From Streptococcus sp. Marseille-Q5986 (GTDB lineage Bacteria; Bacillota; Bacilli; Lactobacillales; Streptococcaceae), in assembly GCF_946902915.1 (NCBI RefSeq), contig NZ_CAMPPY010000004.1:62001-126000 (forward strand): 64,000 nucleotides of DNA, read 5' to 3'. The position numbers and the translations under genes were made by a program. The notes below the pieces were generated by a model. That model searched no databases. It saw only the letters and a program-made list of their open reading frames with translations, and was not told the DNA's origin. How positions within the stretch are numbered: the first letter of the stretch is position 1; every line of letters starts with the position of its first letter. Shown here piece after piece: positions 1-8,527 of this stretch.

Positions 1-49
1 TTGTAGTAGTGATAGAACTCCTCAACTCTATTGTAAACTAAAATAAAGA

Positions 50-78
50 GCACAACATCTTTTCATTCGGTGTTGTGC
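50..78. terminator. Hairpin upstream of dut
   Basis: Perfect 8-bp inverted repeat (GCACAACA / TGTTGTGC) around a 13-nt loop. No T-run follows on the + strand. On the - strand the hairpin is followed by TCTTTATTTTAG, so it could end a leftward transcript or be a leader hairpin for dut. Confidence 0.35.
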
Positions 79-110
79 CTTGAGTGAAACGAAAGGAATG
101 AATGATAAGT

Positions 111-554
111 ATGAAAATTCGTGGTTTTGAATTGGTTTCTACTTTTACAGATGAAAATTTATTGCCCAATCGTGAGACAGCGCATGCAGCTGGTTACGAC
201 TTAAAGGTTGCTGTGCGCACAGTTATCGCTCCAGGAGAGATTGTATTGGTTCCGACAGGGGTTAAGGCTTATATGCAACCGACTGAGGTTCTCTATCTCT
301 ATGATCGCTCTTCAAACCCTCGTAAGAAGGGTTTGGTTTTAATTAACTCGGTTGGGGTCATTGATGGGGATTATTATGGAAATCCTGGGAATGAAGGGCA
401 TATTTTTGCTCAGATGAAGAATATCACAGACCAAGAGGTTGTTCTTGAAGTTGGAGAACGTGTTGTCCAAGCTGTCTTTGCTCCTTTCTTAATTGCAGAT
501 GGCGATGCGGCTGATGGCGTTCGAACTGGTGGTTTTGGATCGACAGGGCACTAG
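111..554 (+). CDS. dut: dUTP diphosphatase (dUTPase)
   Basis: Trimeric dUTPase that hydrolyses dUTP to dUMP and pyrophosphate, keeping uracil out of DNA and feeding dTMP synthesis in the cytosol. The 147-residue protein has the family motifs in order: AGYDL near the N-terminus, DRSSNPRKKG in the middle, the uracil-binding loop around GVIDGDYYGNPGNEG, and the glycine-rich C-terminal RTGGFGSTG that closes over the substrate. Length is normal. The ATG at 111 lies 12 nt after an AAAGGAA ribosome site; an in-frame ATG at 102 is too close to it but cannot be excluded. It is followed after 1 nt by the phosphatase gene and then radA, so the three look co-transcribed. Confidence 0.95.
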   Translation: MKIRGFELVSTFTDENLLPNRETAHAAGYDLKVAVRTVIAPGEIVLVPTGVKAYMQPTEVLYLYDRSSNPRKKGLVLINSVGVIDGDYYGNPGNEGHIFAQMKNITDQEVVLEVGERVVQAVFAPFLIADGDAADGVRTGGFGSTGH

Positions 555-555
555 A

Positions 556-1095
556 ATGAAGATTATCTTTGTACGTCACGGGGAGCCAGATTATAGTATG
601 CTTGATAAACTTGAAAATCCGCGACTCTATAGTGGTTTTGGTCGTGATTTAGCACCATTGACAGGAAAAGGTCGCAGTCTGGCAAAAGAAGTTGCTAAAA
701 CTGCATGTTTTGGAAAGGCATAGATTATTATTTCATCGTCTGTGACGAGGGCTTTAGAAACAGCCCATTATATAGCGGTTGAAACAGGATTGGACTTATT
801 TATGGAGCCGTTTTTTCATGAGTGGCGTCCAGACTTAGATGGTACTAACTCTGATTTAACTAGTGTATTGGTAGCTCATGAATATTATCTAAAACATCAA
901 GGAAGTTTACCTGAAGATTCTCCTTATCGCTATGAAACTGCTCTGGAGATGCGTCATCGTTTTTTAAGAACTTTGGAAAAATATAAAAATTATAAAACTA
1001 TTATCATTGTAACTCACGGAATGCTCATGCGCCAGTTTGTGCCAAATGAGAAGATTGATTTTTGCCAAGTAATTGAGTGTGAGTTAGAGATATAG
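556..1095 (+). pseudogene. Histidine phosphatase (phosphoglycerate mutase-like), nonsense-interrupted
   Basis: Member of the histidine phosphatase superfamily. The phospho-acceptor motif VRHGEP lies at residues 6-11 and the second catalytic histidine is in THGM near the end. One reading frame runs from 556 to 1095 (about 179 residues) but codon 56 is TAG (721-723); downstream SSSVTRALETAHY continues in the same frame. The lesion is therefore a single nonsense change, not an indel. It lies between dut and radA as in S. pneumoniae. The first 55 codons alone would lack most of the fold, so I call it inactive unless the stop is suppressed or is a sequencing error. Confidence 0.85.
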
Positions 1096-1108
1096 AAAGA
1101 GGTTTATC

Positions 1109-2470
1109 ATCGCAAAGAAAAAAGCGACATTTGTATGTCAAAATTGTGGGTATAATTCCCCTAAATATTTGGGACGTTGTCCCAACTGTGGGTCTTGGTC
1201 TTCCTTTGTAGAAGAGGTTGAGGTTGCCGAGGTAAAGAATGCGCGTGTGTCCTTGACAGGTGAGAAAACCAAGCCCATGAAACTGGCTGAGGTGACTTCA
1301 ATCAATGTCAATCGAACCAAGACGGAGATGGACGAATTCAACCGTGTGCTTGGAGGCGGAGTGGTACCAGGAAGTCTCGTCCTCATCGGTGGGGATCCTG
1401 GAATCGGAAAATCGACCCTTCTCCTACAAGTCTCAACCCAGTTGTCTCAAGTGGGAACGGTTCTCTATGTCAGTGGGGAGGAGTCTGCCCAGCAAATCAA
1501 GTTGCGAGCGGAACGCTTGGGAGATATTGATAGCGAGTTTTATCTCTATGCAGAGACCAATATGCAGAGTGTTCGAGCAGAGGTGGAGCGCATCCAGCCA
1601 GATTTTCTCATTATCGACTCCATTCAGACCATTATGTTTCCTGAGATTTCAGGGGTGCAGGGGTCTGTTTCTCAAGTGCGTGAGGTGACGGCTGAACTTA
1701 TGCAGCTGGCCAAAACCAATAACATTGCTATATTTATCGTAGGTCATGTGACCAAGGAAGGAACCTTGGCTGGTCCTCGTATGTTGGAGCATATGGTGGA
1801 TACGGTGCTTTACTTTGAAGGGGAACGCCACCATACCTTTCGTATCTTGAGAGCGGTCAAAAACCGTTTTGGTTCCACTAATGAGATTGGTATCTTTGAG
1901 ATGCAGTCGGGCGGATTGGTTGAGGTGCTCAATCCGAGTCAGGTTTTCCTAGAGGAGCGTTTGGACGGGGCAACTGGTTCGTCAATCGTTGTGACCATGG
2001 AAGGGACGCGTCCGATTTTGGCGGAGGTTCAGGCTTTGGTGACACCGACCATGTTTGGAAATGCCAAGCGTACAACGACAGGACTTGATTTTAATCGTGC
2101 TAGCTTGATTATGGCTGTTTTGGAAAAGCGGGCAGGTCTTCTCTTGCAAAATCAGGATGCCTATCTCAAATCTGCTGGCGGTGTCAAATTGGATGAACCT
2201 GCGATTGACTTAGCCGTTGCTGTTGCCATTGCTTCTAGTTACAAAGATAAGCCAACCAATCCTCAGGAATGTTTTGTAGGAGAATTGGGCTTGACTGGAG
2301 AGATTCGGCGTGTGAATCGTATCGAACAACGTATCAATGAAGCGGCAAAACTGGGTTTTACCAAGATTTATGTACCCAAGAATTCCTTGACAGGAATCAC
2401 TCCGCCTAAGGAAATTCAGGTCATTGGGGTGACAACGATTCAGGAAGTTTTGAAAAAGGTCTTTGCATAA
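1109..2470 (+). CDS. radA: DNA repair/recombination protein RadA, non-AUG start
   Basis: RecA-like hexameric helicase that drives branch migration in recombination and transformation. Seen in order: an N-terminal zinc finger CQNC...CPNC (residues about 10-30), Walker [11 protein letters not shown] (about 94-103), the RadA-specific KNRFG motif (about 250) and a C-terminal Lon-like domain. The first ATG in frame (1169) would delete half the zinc finger. Upstream, the frame is open back to a TAG at 1085 and contains no ATG, GTG or TTG before 1169, but ATC codons stand at 1106 and 1109 just after the strong ribosome site GAAAGAGG. Starting at ATC 1109 gives 453 residues, the normal length. Most likely third gene of the dut operon. 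Confidence 0.93.
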   Translation: MAKKKATFVCQNCGYNSPKYLGRCPNCGSWSSFVEEVEVAEVKNARVSLTGEKTKPMKLAEVTSINVNRTKTEMDEFNRVLGGGVVPGSLVLIGGDPGIGKSTLLLQVSTQLSQVGTVLYVSGEESAQQIKLRAERLGDIDSEFYLYAETNMQSVRAEVERIQPDFLIIDSIQTIMFPEISGVQGSVSQVREVTAELMQLAKTNNIAIFIVGHVTKEGTLAGPRMLEHMVDTVLYFEGERHHTFRILRAVKNRFGSTNEIGIFEMQSGGLVEVLNPSQVFLEERLDGATGSSIVVTMEGTRPILAEVQALVTPTMFGNAKRTTTGLDFNRASLIMAVLEKRAGLLLQNQDAYLKSAGGVKLDEPAIDLAVAVAIASSYKDKPTNPQECFVGELGLTGEIRRVNRIEQRINEAAKLGFTKIYVPKNSLTGITPPKEIQVIGVTTIQEVLKKVFA

Positions 2471-2542
2471 TCCGTGACAAATCCTCTTAAAAATGATAAG
2501 ATAGGAGAAATATTTGACTATCAAATTTTCAAGGAGGGAAGC

Positions 2543-3008
2543 ATGTCGTATTTTGAACAGTTTATGCAAGCCAATCAGGCTTATGTTGCCCTACATGGGC
2601 AGTTAAATCTGTCACTTAAATCGAAAACCAGAGTAGCTATCGTGACCTGCATGGACTCGCGTTTACACGTTGCCCATGCTCTTGGTTTGGCACTTGGGGA
2701 TGCCCATATCTTGCGGAATGCGGGTGGTCGAGTGACTGAAGACATGATTCGTTCGCTAGTTATTTCCCAGCAACAAATGGGGACAAGAGAAATCGTGGTG
2801 CTTCACCATACAGACTGTGGAGCTCGTATTTCAAAATGAAAGTTTTCATGAACATTTGAAATACGAGCTCGGAGTTGATGTGTCTGATCAAGATTTTTTA
2901 CGATTCCAGGATGTTGAAGAGAGTGTGAGAGAGGATATGCAGTTACTTCGAGAATCTCCACTGACTCCTGATGATGTGGATGCAGGAAGTATGAGAGAAG
3001 TATACTAA
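2543..3008 (+). pseudogene. Beta-carbonic anhydrase, frameshifted
   Basis: Beta-class carbonic anhydrase (CO2 + H2O to HCO3-). The zinc ligands are visible in CMDSR and HTDCG. The ATG at 2543 follows AAGGAGGGAAGC. The frame ends prematurely at 2839, just after HTDCGARISK, while the rest of the protein (NESFHEHLKYELGVDVSDQDF and so on) continues in another frame from about 2817 to 3008. The C-terminus also looks shortened: DDV joins directly to DAGSM, where relatives as I recall them have about nine further residues. The frameshift sits inside a perfect 16-bp inverted repeat (separate entry). Probably inactive. Confidence 0.85.
2820..2870. repeat. Perfect 16-bp inverted repeat at the carbonic anhydrase frameshift
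   Basis: GAGCTCGTATTTCAAA at 2820-2835 is repeated exactly inverted at 2855-2870. Inside the 19-nt loop a second small inverted repeat, ATGAAA-GT-TTTCAT, could extend the structure. The right arm encodes the conserved stretch LKYELG, while the left arm encodes the frameshifted residues, so the left arm looks copied from the right. Confidence 0.9.
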
Positions 3009-3028
3009 CTTTGTCTCGAAAAAATTTC

Positions 3029-3067
3029 ATCCTAGCATAAAATCGATTGTTAAAATGTAGGATTTTT
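3029..3067 (+). terminator. Probable terminator after carbonic anhydrase
   Basis: ATCCTAGCAT pairs with ATGTAGGAT (one mismatch) across a 16-nt loop and is followed by TTTTT. It would end the dut-radA-carbonic anhydrase transcript. Confidence 0.5.
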
Positions 3068-3114
3068 AGTTTCAATATAGCTAATATAAAATAGCAAAAA
3101 TAAGGGTATAAAAG

Positions 3115-3159
3115 GCTAAATTCCCAAACTAAGTTCCACCGCTAGTAGAAGTGGAAGTT
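3115..3159. repeat. Left part of an interrupted short inverted-repeat element
   Basis: This 45-bp stretch matches 12461-12505 with one difference. It contains the left 25-bp arm (3115-3139), the centre and the start of the right arm. The missing remainder of the right arm reappears at 4416-4440, beyond the IS30-family element, and AAGTGGAAGTT occurs on both sides of the gap. Just inside lies another 13-bp perfect inverted repeat (3176-3188 / 3206-3218) containing the same GTGGAA core. Confidence 0.75.
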
Positions 3160-3315
3160 GATCTGAAAAATTCTAAAAACCAGTGGAAATCCGTGTCAGG
3201 CTAAGTTCCACTGGTTTTACTCATGCTTGATTTCATCGCTTTTGTAGCCAAAAGGAATCGAAAAAAGAGGGCACAAAATCCCCTCATCTGAAAGCATTTC
3301 AGATTAAGTTCCGCT

Positions 3316-4375
3316 ATGGTGGAAGTTAGAGTGAGACGTTTGAATGGGGTTGAAGGTTCGTTTTTAGAACCTATATTGAAGTAATTTAGAAGATTGACAG
3401 CCGTCTTCTGCAGGTATTTTAGAAATACCAAGAAGCTTAGGAATCCCTTCTCCGTAAGTAAAGGCAAAGAGTTCATAGGCTGACTCTCCATTCAAAGCAG
3501 CTCGTTTGACACTGTTGACATGCGAACAGACGAGATGGATGTCCTCTTGAATGAAGTTATCAGAGGAAGTTCCTTTAGGTAGAAGGTCGCGAATCAGCGT
3601 GTGAATGTTCTCAATTCTCCCTTTCTGGTCAGAGCGATTAGGGTCACAAAAGAAGAGTTTACTTTCTCCTCGAATATCCATTTCGATGTCATCGCCCCTG
3701 GCAAACTCTCCACCATTATCGGTAAGAATGACGGGAAAGGGTTGGAAAAAGTCTTTGTTCGCTTGGTGAAGAGTGTTCTTAATATCATGAGGTGTTTGGT
3801 AACCGCAAGGGCAGTTTGATTCTCCAGCAGCCTAGCGAAGATAAAGTTACAGAAGGAAAGATTGAAGGTGACTAGGATTTTACCTCCCATTCTGCCCATA
3901 ACCGTGTCCATTTCCAGCCATGAGTCTAGTTGATTCAGGGCTAAATAGATTTGAAAATCCTCAGAGGAACGGTTTTTTAGCTTCTTTAGGGATGGAAGGT
4001 AGCTTATTTTTCCGTCTTTCTTTAAATTTAACGGCTCTGGCTAGGTCAATAGGAGCGATAGATAGGTATCCTTTTCGGAGTCCCAGAAAGTCTGAGAATT
4101 GAGAGGAGTTCCTTCACGAGCCTCGACAAGAGTTTGTTCGTATTGTTGAGGACAAGGAAGGTTATCACATGTAGATTCTCTAACTTGTCTGTTTCGTTTG
4201 ACTTCTTTTGAAACAGTAGTTGGGTCTTTTAGAATGGATTGTCCAATAGCTTTGAAGGTTTCACCGCGCTCTAAGCCTAGTTGGATATCATTACGGTCTG
4301 AAAGGGTAAGGTGTTTCTGTTTGGTCAGAGTAGACCTCATTTCTAACTCAAACGTCTCACACTTAATTCCACCAT
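3316..4375 (-). mobile_element. Decayed IS30-family insertion sequence
   Basis: Imperfect 28-bp terminal inverted repeats lie at 3316-3343 and 4348-4375; both begin ATGGTGGAA and end GTGAGACGTTTGA, with a few differences between. They enclose about 1.06 kb, a normal IS30-family size, and a leftward transposase frame that starts a few bases inside the right repeat. The transposase is broken, so the copy cannot move itself. Further inverted GTGGAA/TTCCAC motifs flank both ends (3176-3218, 4397-4421). They may be transposase sites or parts of older nested elements. Confidence 0.75.
3364..4340 (-). pseudogene. IS30-family transposase, multiply frameshifted
   Basis: DDE transposase of the IS30 family, read leftwards. 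The N-terminal helix-turn-helix segment (LTLSDRNDIQLGLERGETF, with KDPTTVSKEVKRNR after it) starts at ATG 4340 and stops near 4041. The catalytic core resumes in another frame with SSEDFQIYLALNQLDSWLEM and DTVMGRMGGK (first Asp). It shifts again near 3780 and continues with ILTDNGGEFARGDDIEMDIRG (second Asp) and SDQKGRIE (Glu), then SKLLQYRF at the end. At least three frame changes are needed to read it through, so it is dead. Confidence 0.85.
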
Positions 4376-4415
4376 GAAAATCCGTTTTAGACGAATTTCC
4401 ACTTCGGTCAGGAAA

Positions 4416-4440
4416 GTGGAAGTTACTTTGAGAAGTTATC
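4416..4440. repeat. Right arm of the interrupted short inverted-repeat element
   Basis: Matches the right arm of the solo element (12497-12521) at 23 of 25 positions. With 3115-3159 it reconstitutes the solo element, implying insertion of about 1.25 kb into it. Confidence 0.7.
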
Positions 4441-4475
4441 TAATCGAAAGCAAGACCAAAATCTACCAAAATAGC

Positions 4476-4504
4476 TTGAAAATATTGAAAAAGTATGGTA
4501 AAAT
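4476..4504 (+). promoter_or_regulatory. rpsB promoter
   Basis: TTGAAA (4476-4481), a 17-nt spacer and TAAAAT (4499-4504) preceded by TGG, giving an extended -10. The leader to rpsB is about 110 nt and could hold the autoregulatory S2 site, but I cannot identify it by eye. Confidence 0.75.
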
Positions 4505-4620
4505 AAAACTTGTCGTGTGAACGATAATACTCATTCTTGATGAATTGTGAAGCAGTTGCCCTTGGGTCGTTTTGCGAGTTGAAGTCAAGAAGAGGAAAAA
4601 AACAAAAAGGAGAAATACTC

Positions 4621-5400
4621 ATGGCAGTAATTTCAATGAAACAACTTCTTGAGGCTGGTGTACACTTTGGTCACCAAACTCGTCGCTGGAACCCTAAGAT
4701 GGCTAAGTACATCTTCACTGAGCGTAACGGAATCCACGTTATCGACTTGCAACAAACTGTAAAATACGCTGACCAAGCATACGACTTCATGCGTGATGCT
4801 GCAGCTAACGATGCAGTTGTATTGTTTGTTGGTACTAAGAAACAAGCTGCTGATGCTGTTAAGGAAGAAGCAGAACGTTCAGGTCAATACTACATCAACC
4901 ACCGTTGGTTGGGTGGAACTCTTACTAACTGGGGAACTATCCAAAAACGTATTGCTCGTTTGAAAGAAATCAAACGCATGGAAGAAGAAGGAATCTTTGA
5001 TGTTCTTCCTAAGAAAGAAGTTGCACTTCTTAACAAACAACGTGCACGTCTTGAAAAATTCTTGGGTGGTATCGAAGATATGCCTCGTATCCCAGATGTA
5101 ATGTACGTAGTTGACCCACATAAAGAGCAAATCGCTGTTAAAGAAGCTAAAAAATTGGGTATCCCAGTTGTAGCGATGGTTGACACAAACACTGATCCAG
5201 ATGACATCGATGTAATCATCCCAGCTAACGATGACGCTATTCGCGCTGTTAAATTGATTACAGCTAAATTGGCTGACGCTATCATCGAAGGTCGTCAAGG
5301 TGAAGACGCGATAGCAGTTGAAGCTGAATTTGTAGCTTCAGAAACTCAAGCTGACTCAATCGAAGAAATCGTTGAAGTTGTAGAAGGCGACAACGCTTAA
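4621..5400 (+). CDS. rpsB: 30S ribosomal protein S2
   Basis: Small-subunit protein S2, which joins late in assembly and helps seat S1 at the mRNA exit. The 259-residue sequence carries the signatures [17 protein letters not shown] at residues 11-27, [11 protein letters not shown] near 90 and [12 protein letters not shown] near 160, then an acidic C-terminal tail. The ATG follows AAAGGAG at the usual spacing. Codon use is strongly biased, as expected for a highly expressed gene. It forms an operon with tsf, as in most bacteria. In S. pneumoniae this pair lies beside pcsB on the other side of the origin; here its left neighbour is an IS remnant. Confidence 0.98.
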   Translation: MAVISMKQLLEAGVHFGHQTRRWNPKMAKYIFTERNGIHVIDLQQTVKYADQAYDFMRDAAANDAVVLFVGTKKQAADAVKEEAERSGQYYINHRWLGGTLTNWGTIQKRIARLKEIKRMEEEGIFDVLPKKEVALLNKQRARLEKFLGGIEDMPRIPDVMYVVDPHKEQIAVKEAKKLGIPVVAMVDTNTDPDDIDVIIPANDDAIRAVKLITAKLADAIIEGRQGEDAIAVEAEFVASETQADSIEEIVEVVEGDNA

Positions 5401-5421
5401 TTTATATAAATAGTAATTACC

Positions 5422-5452
5422 TAGGAGGGCGGGGCTTAGCCCGGCTCTCCTA
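5422..5452 (+). terminator. Attenuator-like hairpin between rpsB and tsf
   Basis: TAGGAG...CTCCTA with a GC-rich inner stem, followed only by ATTTTC. The weak T-run suggests partial termination or mRNA stabilisation that would set the S2 to EF-Ts ratio. Confidence 0.6.
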
Positions 5453-5478
5453 TTTTCAAAAAATATAGGAGAATTAAA

Positions 5479-6519
5479 ATGGCAGAAATTACAGCTAAAC
5501 TTGTAAAAGAGTTGCGTGAAAAATCTGGTGCTGGTGTTATGGACGCTAAGAAAGCATTGGTTGAAGTTGAAGGTGATATCGAAAAAGCAATCGAATTGCT
5601 TCGCGAAAAAGGTATGGCTAAGGCAGCTAAGAAAGCTGACCGTGTTGCAGCTGAAGGTTTGACTGGTGTATTTGTTAACGGTAACGTTGCAGCAGTAGTT
5701 GAAGTAAATGCTGAAACTGACTTCGTTGCGAAAAACGCTCAATTCGTTGACTTGGTAAATGCAACAGCTAAAGTAATTGCTGAAGGTAAACCAGCTAATA
5801 ACGAAGAAGCACTTGCTTTGATAATGCCTTCAGGTGAAACTCTTGAAGCAGCCTATGTATCTGCAACAGCTACAATCGGTGAAAAAATCTCATTCCGTCG
5901 TTTTGCTTTGCTTGAAAAAACAGATGCACAACACTTTGGAGCATACCAACACAATGGTGGACGTATCGGTGTTATCTCTGTCATTGAAGGTGGAGATGAA
6001 GCACTTGCTAAACAAATCTCAATGCATATCGCTGCGATGAAACCAACAGTTCTTTCTTACAAAGAATTGGATGAGCAGTTCGTTAAAGATGAGTTGGCAC
6101 AATTGAACCACGTGATTGACCAAGATAATGATAGCCGTGCAATGGTTGGTAAAACAGCTCTTCCACACTTGAAATATGGGTCAAAAGCTCAATTGACTGA
6201 TGAAGTGATTGCTCAAGCTGAAGAAGATATCAAAGCTGAATTAGTTGCAGAAGGCAAACCCGAAAAAATCTGGGACAAAATCATCCCAGGTAAAATGGAT
6301 CGCTTCATGCTTGACAACACTAAAGTTGACCAAGCATACACACTTCTTGCACAAGTATACATCATGGATGACAGCAAGACAGTTGAAGCTTACCTTGAAT
6401 CAGTAAATGCTTCAGTAGTTGAGTTCGCTCGCTTTGAAGTTGGTGAAGGTATCGAAAAAGCTGCAAATGATTTTGAAGCTGAAGTTGCAGCTACAATGGC
6501 AGCAGCCTTGAATAACTAA
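5479..6519 (+). CDS. tsf: Translation elongation factor Ts
   Basis: Nucleotide-exchange factor that removes GDP from EF-Tu. The 346-residue protein has an N-terminal UBA-like domain ([21 protein letters not shown], residues about 6-27). The conserved core follows, with [13 protein letters not shown] near 80, the EF-Tu-contacting residues. Two dimerisation-like subdomains make up the rest. The length is typical of streptococcal EF-Ts. The ATG follows ATAGGAGAATTAAA. Co-transcribed with rpsB; the hairpin between them and the strong terminator behind bound the operon. Confidence 0.98.
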   Translation: MAEITAKLVKELREKSGAGVMDAKKALVEVEGDIEKAIELLREKGMAKAAKKADRVAAEGLTGVFVNGNVAAVVEVNAETDFVAKNAQFVDLVNATAKVIAEGKPANNEEALALIMPSGETLEAAYVSATATIGEKISFRRFALLEKTDAQHFGAYQHNGGRIGVISVIEGGDEALAKQISMHIAAMKPTVLSYKELDEQFVKDELAQLNHVIDQDNDSRAMVGKTALPHLKYGSKAQLTDEVIAQAEEDIKAELVAEGKPEKIWDKIIPGKMDRFMLDNTKVDQAYTLLAQVYIMDDSKTVEAYLESVNASVVEFARFEVGEGIEKAANDFEAEVAATMAAALNN

Positions 6520-6522
6520 TAG

Positions 6523-6550
6523 AAAAGGAAGCAAATTGCTTCCTTTTTCT
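6523..6550 (+). terminator. rpsB-tsf terminator
   Basis: AAAAGGAAGCAA pairs exactly with TTGCTTCCTTTT and runs into TCTTTT, 4 nt after the tsf stop. Confidence 0.9.
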
Positions 6551-6582
6551 TTTGGTCTAGAGGGTAGGCTTTATATGAGTAA

Positions 6583-6606
6583 ACAAAAAGCCCTTTAATA
6601 AGGGCT
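6583..6606 (-). terminator. cysK terminator
   Basis: AGCCCTT-ATTA-AAGGGCT hairpin (6589-6606) followed on the - strand by TTTTTGTTT, 17 nt past the cysteine synthase stop. Confidence 0.85.
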
Positions 6607-6622
6607 AAGTGCATTTAGGAGA

Positions 6623-7549
6623 CTACACTTCAAATTCATAGAGTGCTGTAGACAAATAACGTTCGCCGTTATCTGGTGCTAAAGCAAGGACTTTCTTACC
6701 TGTACCTAATTTCTTGGCAACCTCAATTGCTCCGTAAATCGCTGCAGCTGAAGAAATCCCAACAAGGAAGCCTTCTTTTCCACCAATTTCACGGCCAAGT
6801 GCTAGAGCATCATCTGACGTTACGCGGACGATACCATCATAGGCCTTTGTATCAAGTGTTTCAGGAATAAATCCAGCTGAGATGCCTTGAATTTTGTGAG
6901 GCCCTGGTTTTTCACCAGACAAGATAGCTGACTCGTCTGCCTCAACTGCATAAACTTGAATGTATGGATTTGCTGCTTTGAGTGCATGAGAAACACCTGA
7001 AATCGTCCCACCAGTACCAACACCACCCACAAAAGCATCTAGTCCATCAGAACCGAAAGCAGCCAGTATTTCAGCTCCTGTTGTTCTTTCGTGTACTTCT
7101 GGGTTAGCTGGGTTATTAAATTGGAGTGGAAGGAAGCCGTCACGTTCAGCAGCGATTTCCTGAGCTTTGGCAATAGCCCCTTTCATTCCTTCGCTACCAG
7201 GAGTGAGGACGAGTTCAGCACTATAAGCTTGGATAATCTTACGTCGTTCCACACTCATCGTTTCTGGCATGACGATAACAACTTTATATCCTTTAGCAGC
7301 ACCAACCCATGAAAGACCGATTCCAGTATTTCCACTCGTTGCTTCAACAATGGTAGCACCCGGTGTTATAATACCATCTTGTTCCGCTTTTTCAATCATG
7401 CTAAGGGCAATACGGTCTTTGACTGAAGATCCTGGGTTAAAGGCTTCTAGTTTAACATAGACATCTGCAGTATCCTCTGGAACAATGTTGTTGAGTTTAA
7501 CAATCGGTGTTTGTCCGATTAGTTCAGTAATATTATTATAAACAGCCAT
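6623..7549 (-). CDS. cysK: Cysteine synthase (O-acetylserine sulfhydrylase)
   Basis: PLP-dependent enzyme making cysteine from O-acetylserine and sulfide. The 308-residue protein shows GSSVKDRIA, whose lysine (about 42) forms the Schiff base with PLP, the substrate loop TSGNTGIG (about 69-76), and the phosphate-binding loop [11 protein letters not shown] (about 175-185). Length and order fit the CysK/CysM group. CysK is more likely than CysM by motif pattern, although pneumococcal annotations use either name. The ATG follows AAAGAGG. It has its own promoter and terminator and stands alone, opposite to rpsB-tsf. Confidence 0.92.
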   Translation of the reverse strand: MAVYNNITELIGQTPIVKLNNIVPEDTADVYVKLEAFNPGSSVKDRIALSMIEKAEQDGIITPGATIVEATSGNTGIGLSWVGAAKGYKVVIVMPETMSVERRKIIQAYSAELVLTPGSEGMKGAIAKAQEIAAERDGFLPLQFNNPANPEVHERTTGAEILAAFGSDGLDAFVGGVGTGGTISGVSHALKAANPYIQVYAVEADESAILSGEKPGPHKIQGISAGFIPETLDTKAYDGIVRVTSDDALALGREIGGKEGFLVGISSAAAIYGAIEVAKKLGTGKKVLALAPDNGERYLSTALYEFEV

Positions 7550-7578
7550 AGATATACCTCTTTGTATAAGATGATACT

Positions 7579-7607
7579 AGTATAACGCGCTCAAGGCTAT
7601 TTGTAAA
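7579..7607 (-). promoter_or_regulatory. cysK promoter
   Basis: Read leftwards: TTTACA (7607-7602), a 17-nt spacer and TATACT (7584-7579), about 30 nt before the start codon. No obvious CysR/CmbR site recognised. Confidence 0.75.
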
Positions 7608-7613
7608 ATATAG

Positions 7614-7642
7614 AAATCCTATCAAAGTGATAGGATTTTTTT
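7614..7642. terminator. Hairpin between yigZ and cysK
   Basis: AAATCCTATC pairs exactly with GATAGGATTT around AAAGT, followed by T-rich sequence on the + strand and a shorter one on the - strand. It probably ends the leftward yigZ transcript before the cysK promoter. The rest of 7643-7835 is AT-rich with no convincing gene. Confidence 0.6.
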
Positions 7643-7835
7643 ATATCAAAGTTTTGAGATAGTCATTCTGGTTTGATTATGAGAGGCTATTCCTAATAGA
7701 TATTAATAATTCCATTATTATCCCTATGTTATCTATCTTCATCAAATAGATGGATATAAATAGATATATTATAGTCAGTAGTGCTTTATTGCTTGTAAAG
7801 AGAGCTCATATCTGATGAGAGGAGTTCTTTTTTAT

Positions 7836-8471
7836 TTACACTAAGTTTACAGGAACCTCAACTTCTCGTAAACCTTTATCAGTTAAAGTGATTTTTCCAT
7901 TAAAGAACTCAACAAGTGCAGCTTTGATATTTTCTTTCTCTTCCTTATCAACATAGATCATTGTAGCAACTTGATTTGTAAAATTTGTCTCGAGTTCTAT
8001 GAGTTTATGCTCTCTAAGGAAATTGCCATATTCTTGATACTGAGCGTAAGACATCTGAATGGCTATGCCAGCCTGTTCTTTGATTTCAATAATGCCAATT
8101 TCTTTGACAGTCAAGGCTACGCTACCTGCATAAGCACGAATCAAACCACCAGCACCTAGTTTGATGCCACCAAAGTAGCGGGTAACTACTACACAGACAT
8201 TGGTAAGATTATGATTTTCTAAGACGCTCAGCATAGGGACTCCAGCAGTACCACTAGGCTCCCCATCATCACTCATACGTTTGATTTCACTTCGTTCCCC
8301 TACAATAAAAGCAGAGCAGTTATGGGTGGCTTTGTAGTGTTCTTTTTTGATGTCAGTGATAAAATTACGAGCCTCTTCTTCACTATAAACACGCTTGACA
8401 TGACAGATAAAGCGGGATTTTTTGATTTCTTCTTGGACCTGCCCATCCTCTTTAATTGTTCTAAATTCCAT
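7836..8471 (-). CDS. YigZ/IMPACT family protein
   Basis: Member of the UPF0029/IMPACT family (YigZ in Escherichia coli, YvyE in Bacillus), structurally related to translation-factor domains; its precise role is not established. The 211-residue protein has the family signature DGEPSGTAGVPMLSVLE (about 71-87) and TRYFGGIKLGAGGLIRAYAG (about 100-119), then a C-terminal ferredoxin-like domain. Length is typical. It is divergent from comFA, with only 56 bp between start codons, so its promoter overlaps the comF control region. This pairing with comF is conserved in streptococci. Confidence 0.9.
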   Translation of the reverse strand: MEFRTIKEDGQVQEEIKKSRFICHVKRVYSEEEARNFITDIKKEHYKATHNCSAFIVGERSEIKRMSDDGEPSGTAGVPMLSVLENHNLTNVCVVVTRYFGGIKLGAGGLIRAYAGSVALTVKEIGIIEIKEQAGIAIQMSYAQYQEYGNFLREHKLIELETNFTNQVATMIYVDKEEKENIKAALVEFFNGKITLTDKGLREVEVPVNLV

Positions 8472-8512
8472 GATTTAATTGTACTAAAAAAATATCTAAA
8501 GTGCTAGATTTT

Positions 8513-8520
8513 TACGAATA
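8513..8520 (+). promoter_or_regulatory. cin-box (ComX/SigX promoter) of comFA
   Basis: Exact match to the streptococcal late-competence -10 element TACGAATA, preceded by a T-run, 7 nt before the comFA ATG. The transcript would be almost leaderless. Confidence 0.92.
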
Positions 8521-8527
8521 TTAAAGT

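Noticed and set aside
1138-1386. Small - strand frames overlapping radA
   Set aside because: No ribosome sites and no conserved motifs; radA coding signal is unambiguous.
2474-2542. Longer N-terminus for the carbonic anhydrase from ATG 2474
   Set aside because: The strong ribosome site AAGGAGGGAAGC and the family start both point to ATG 2543.
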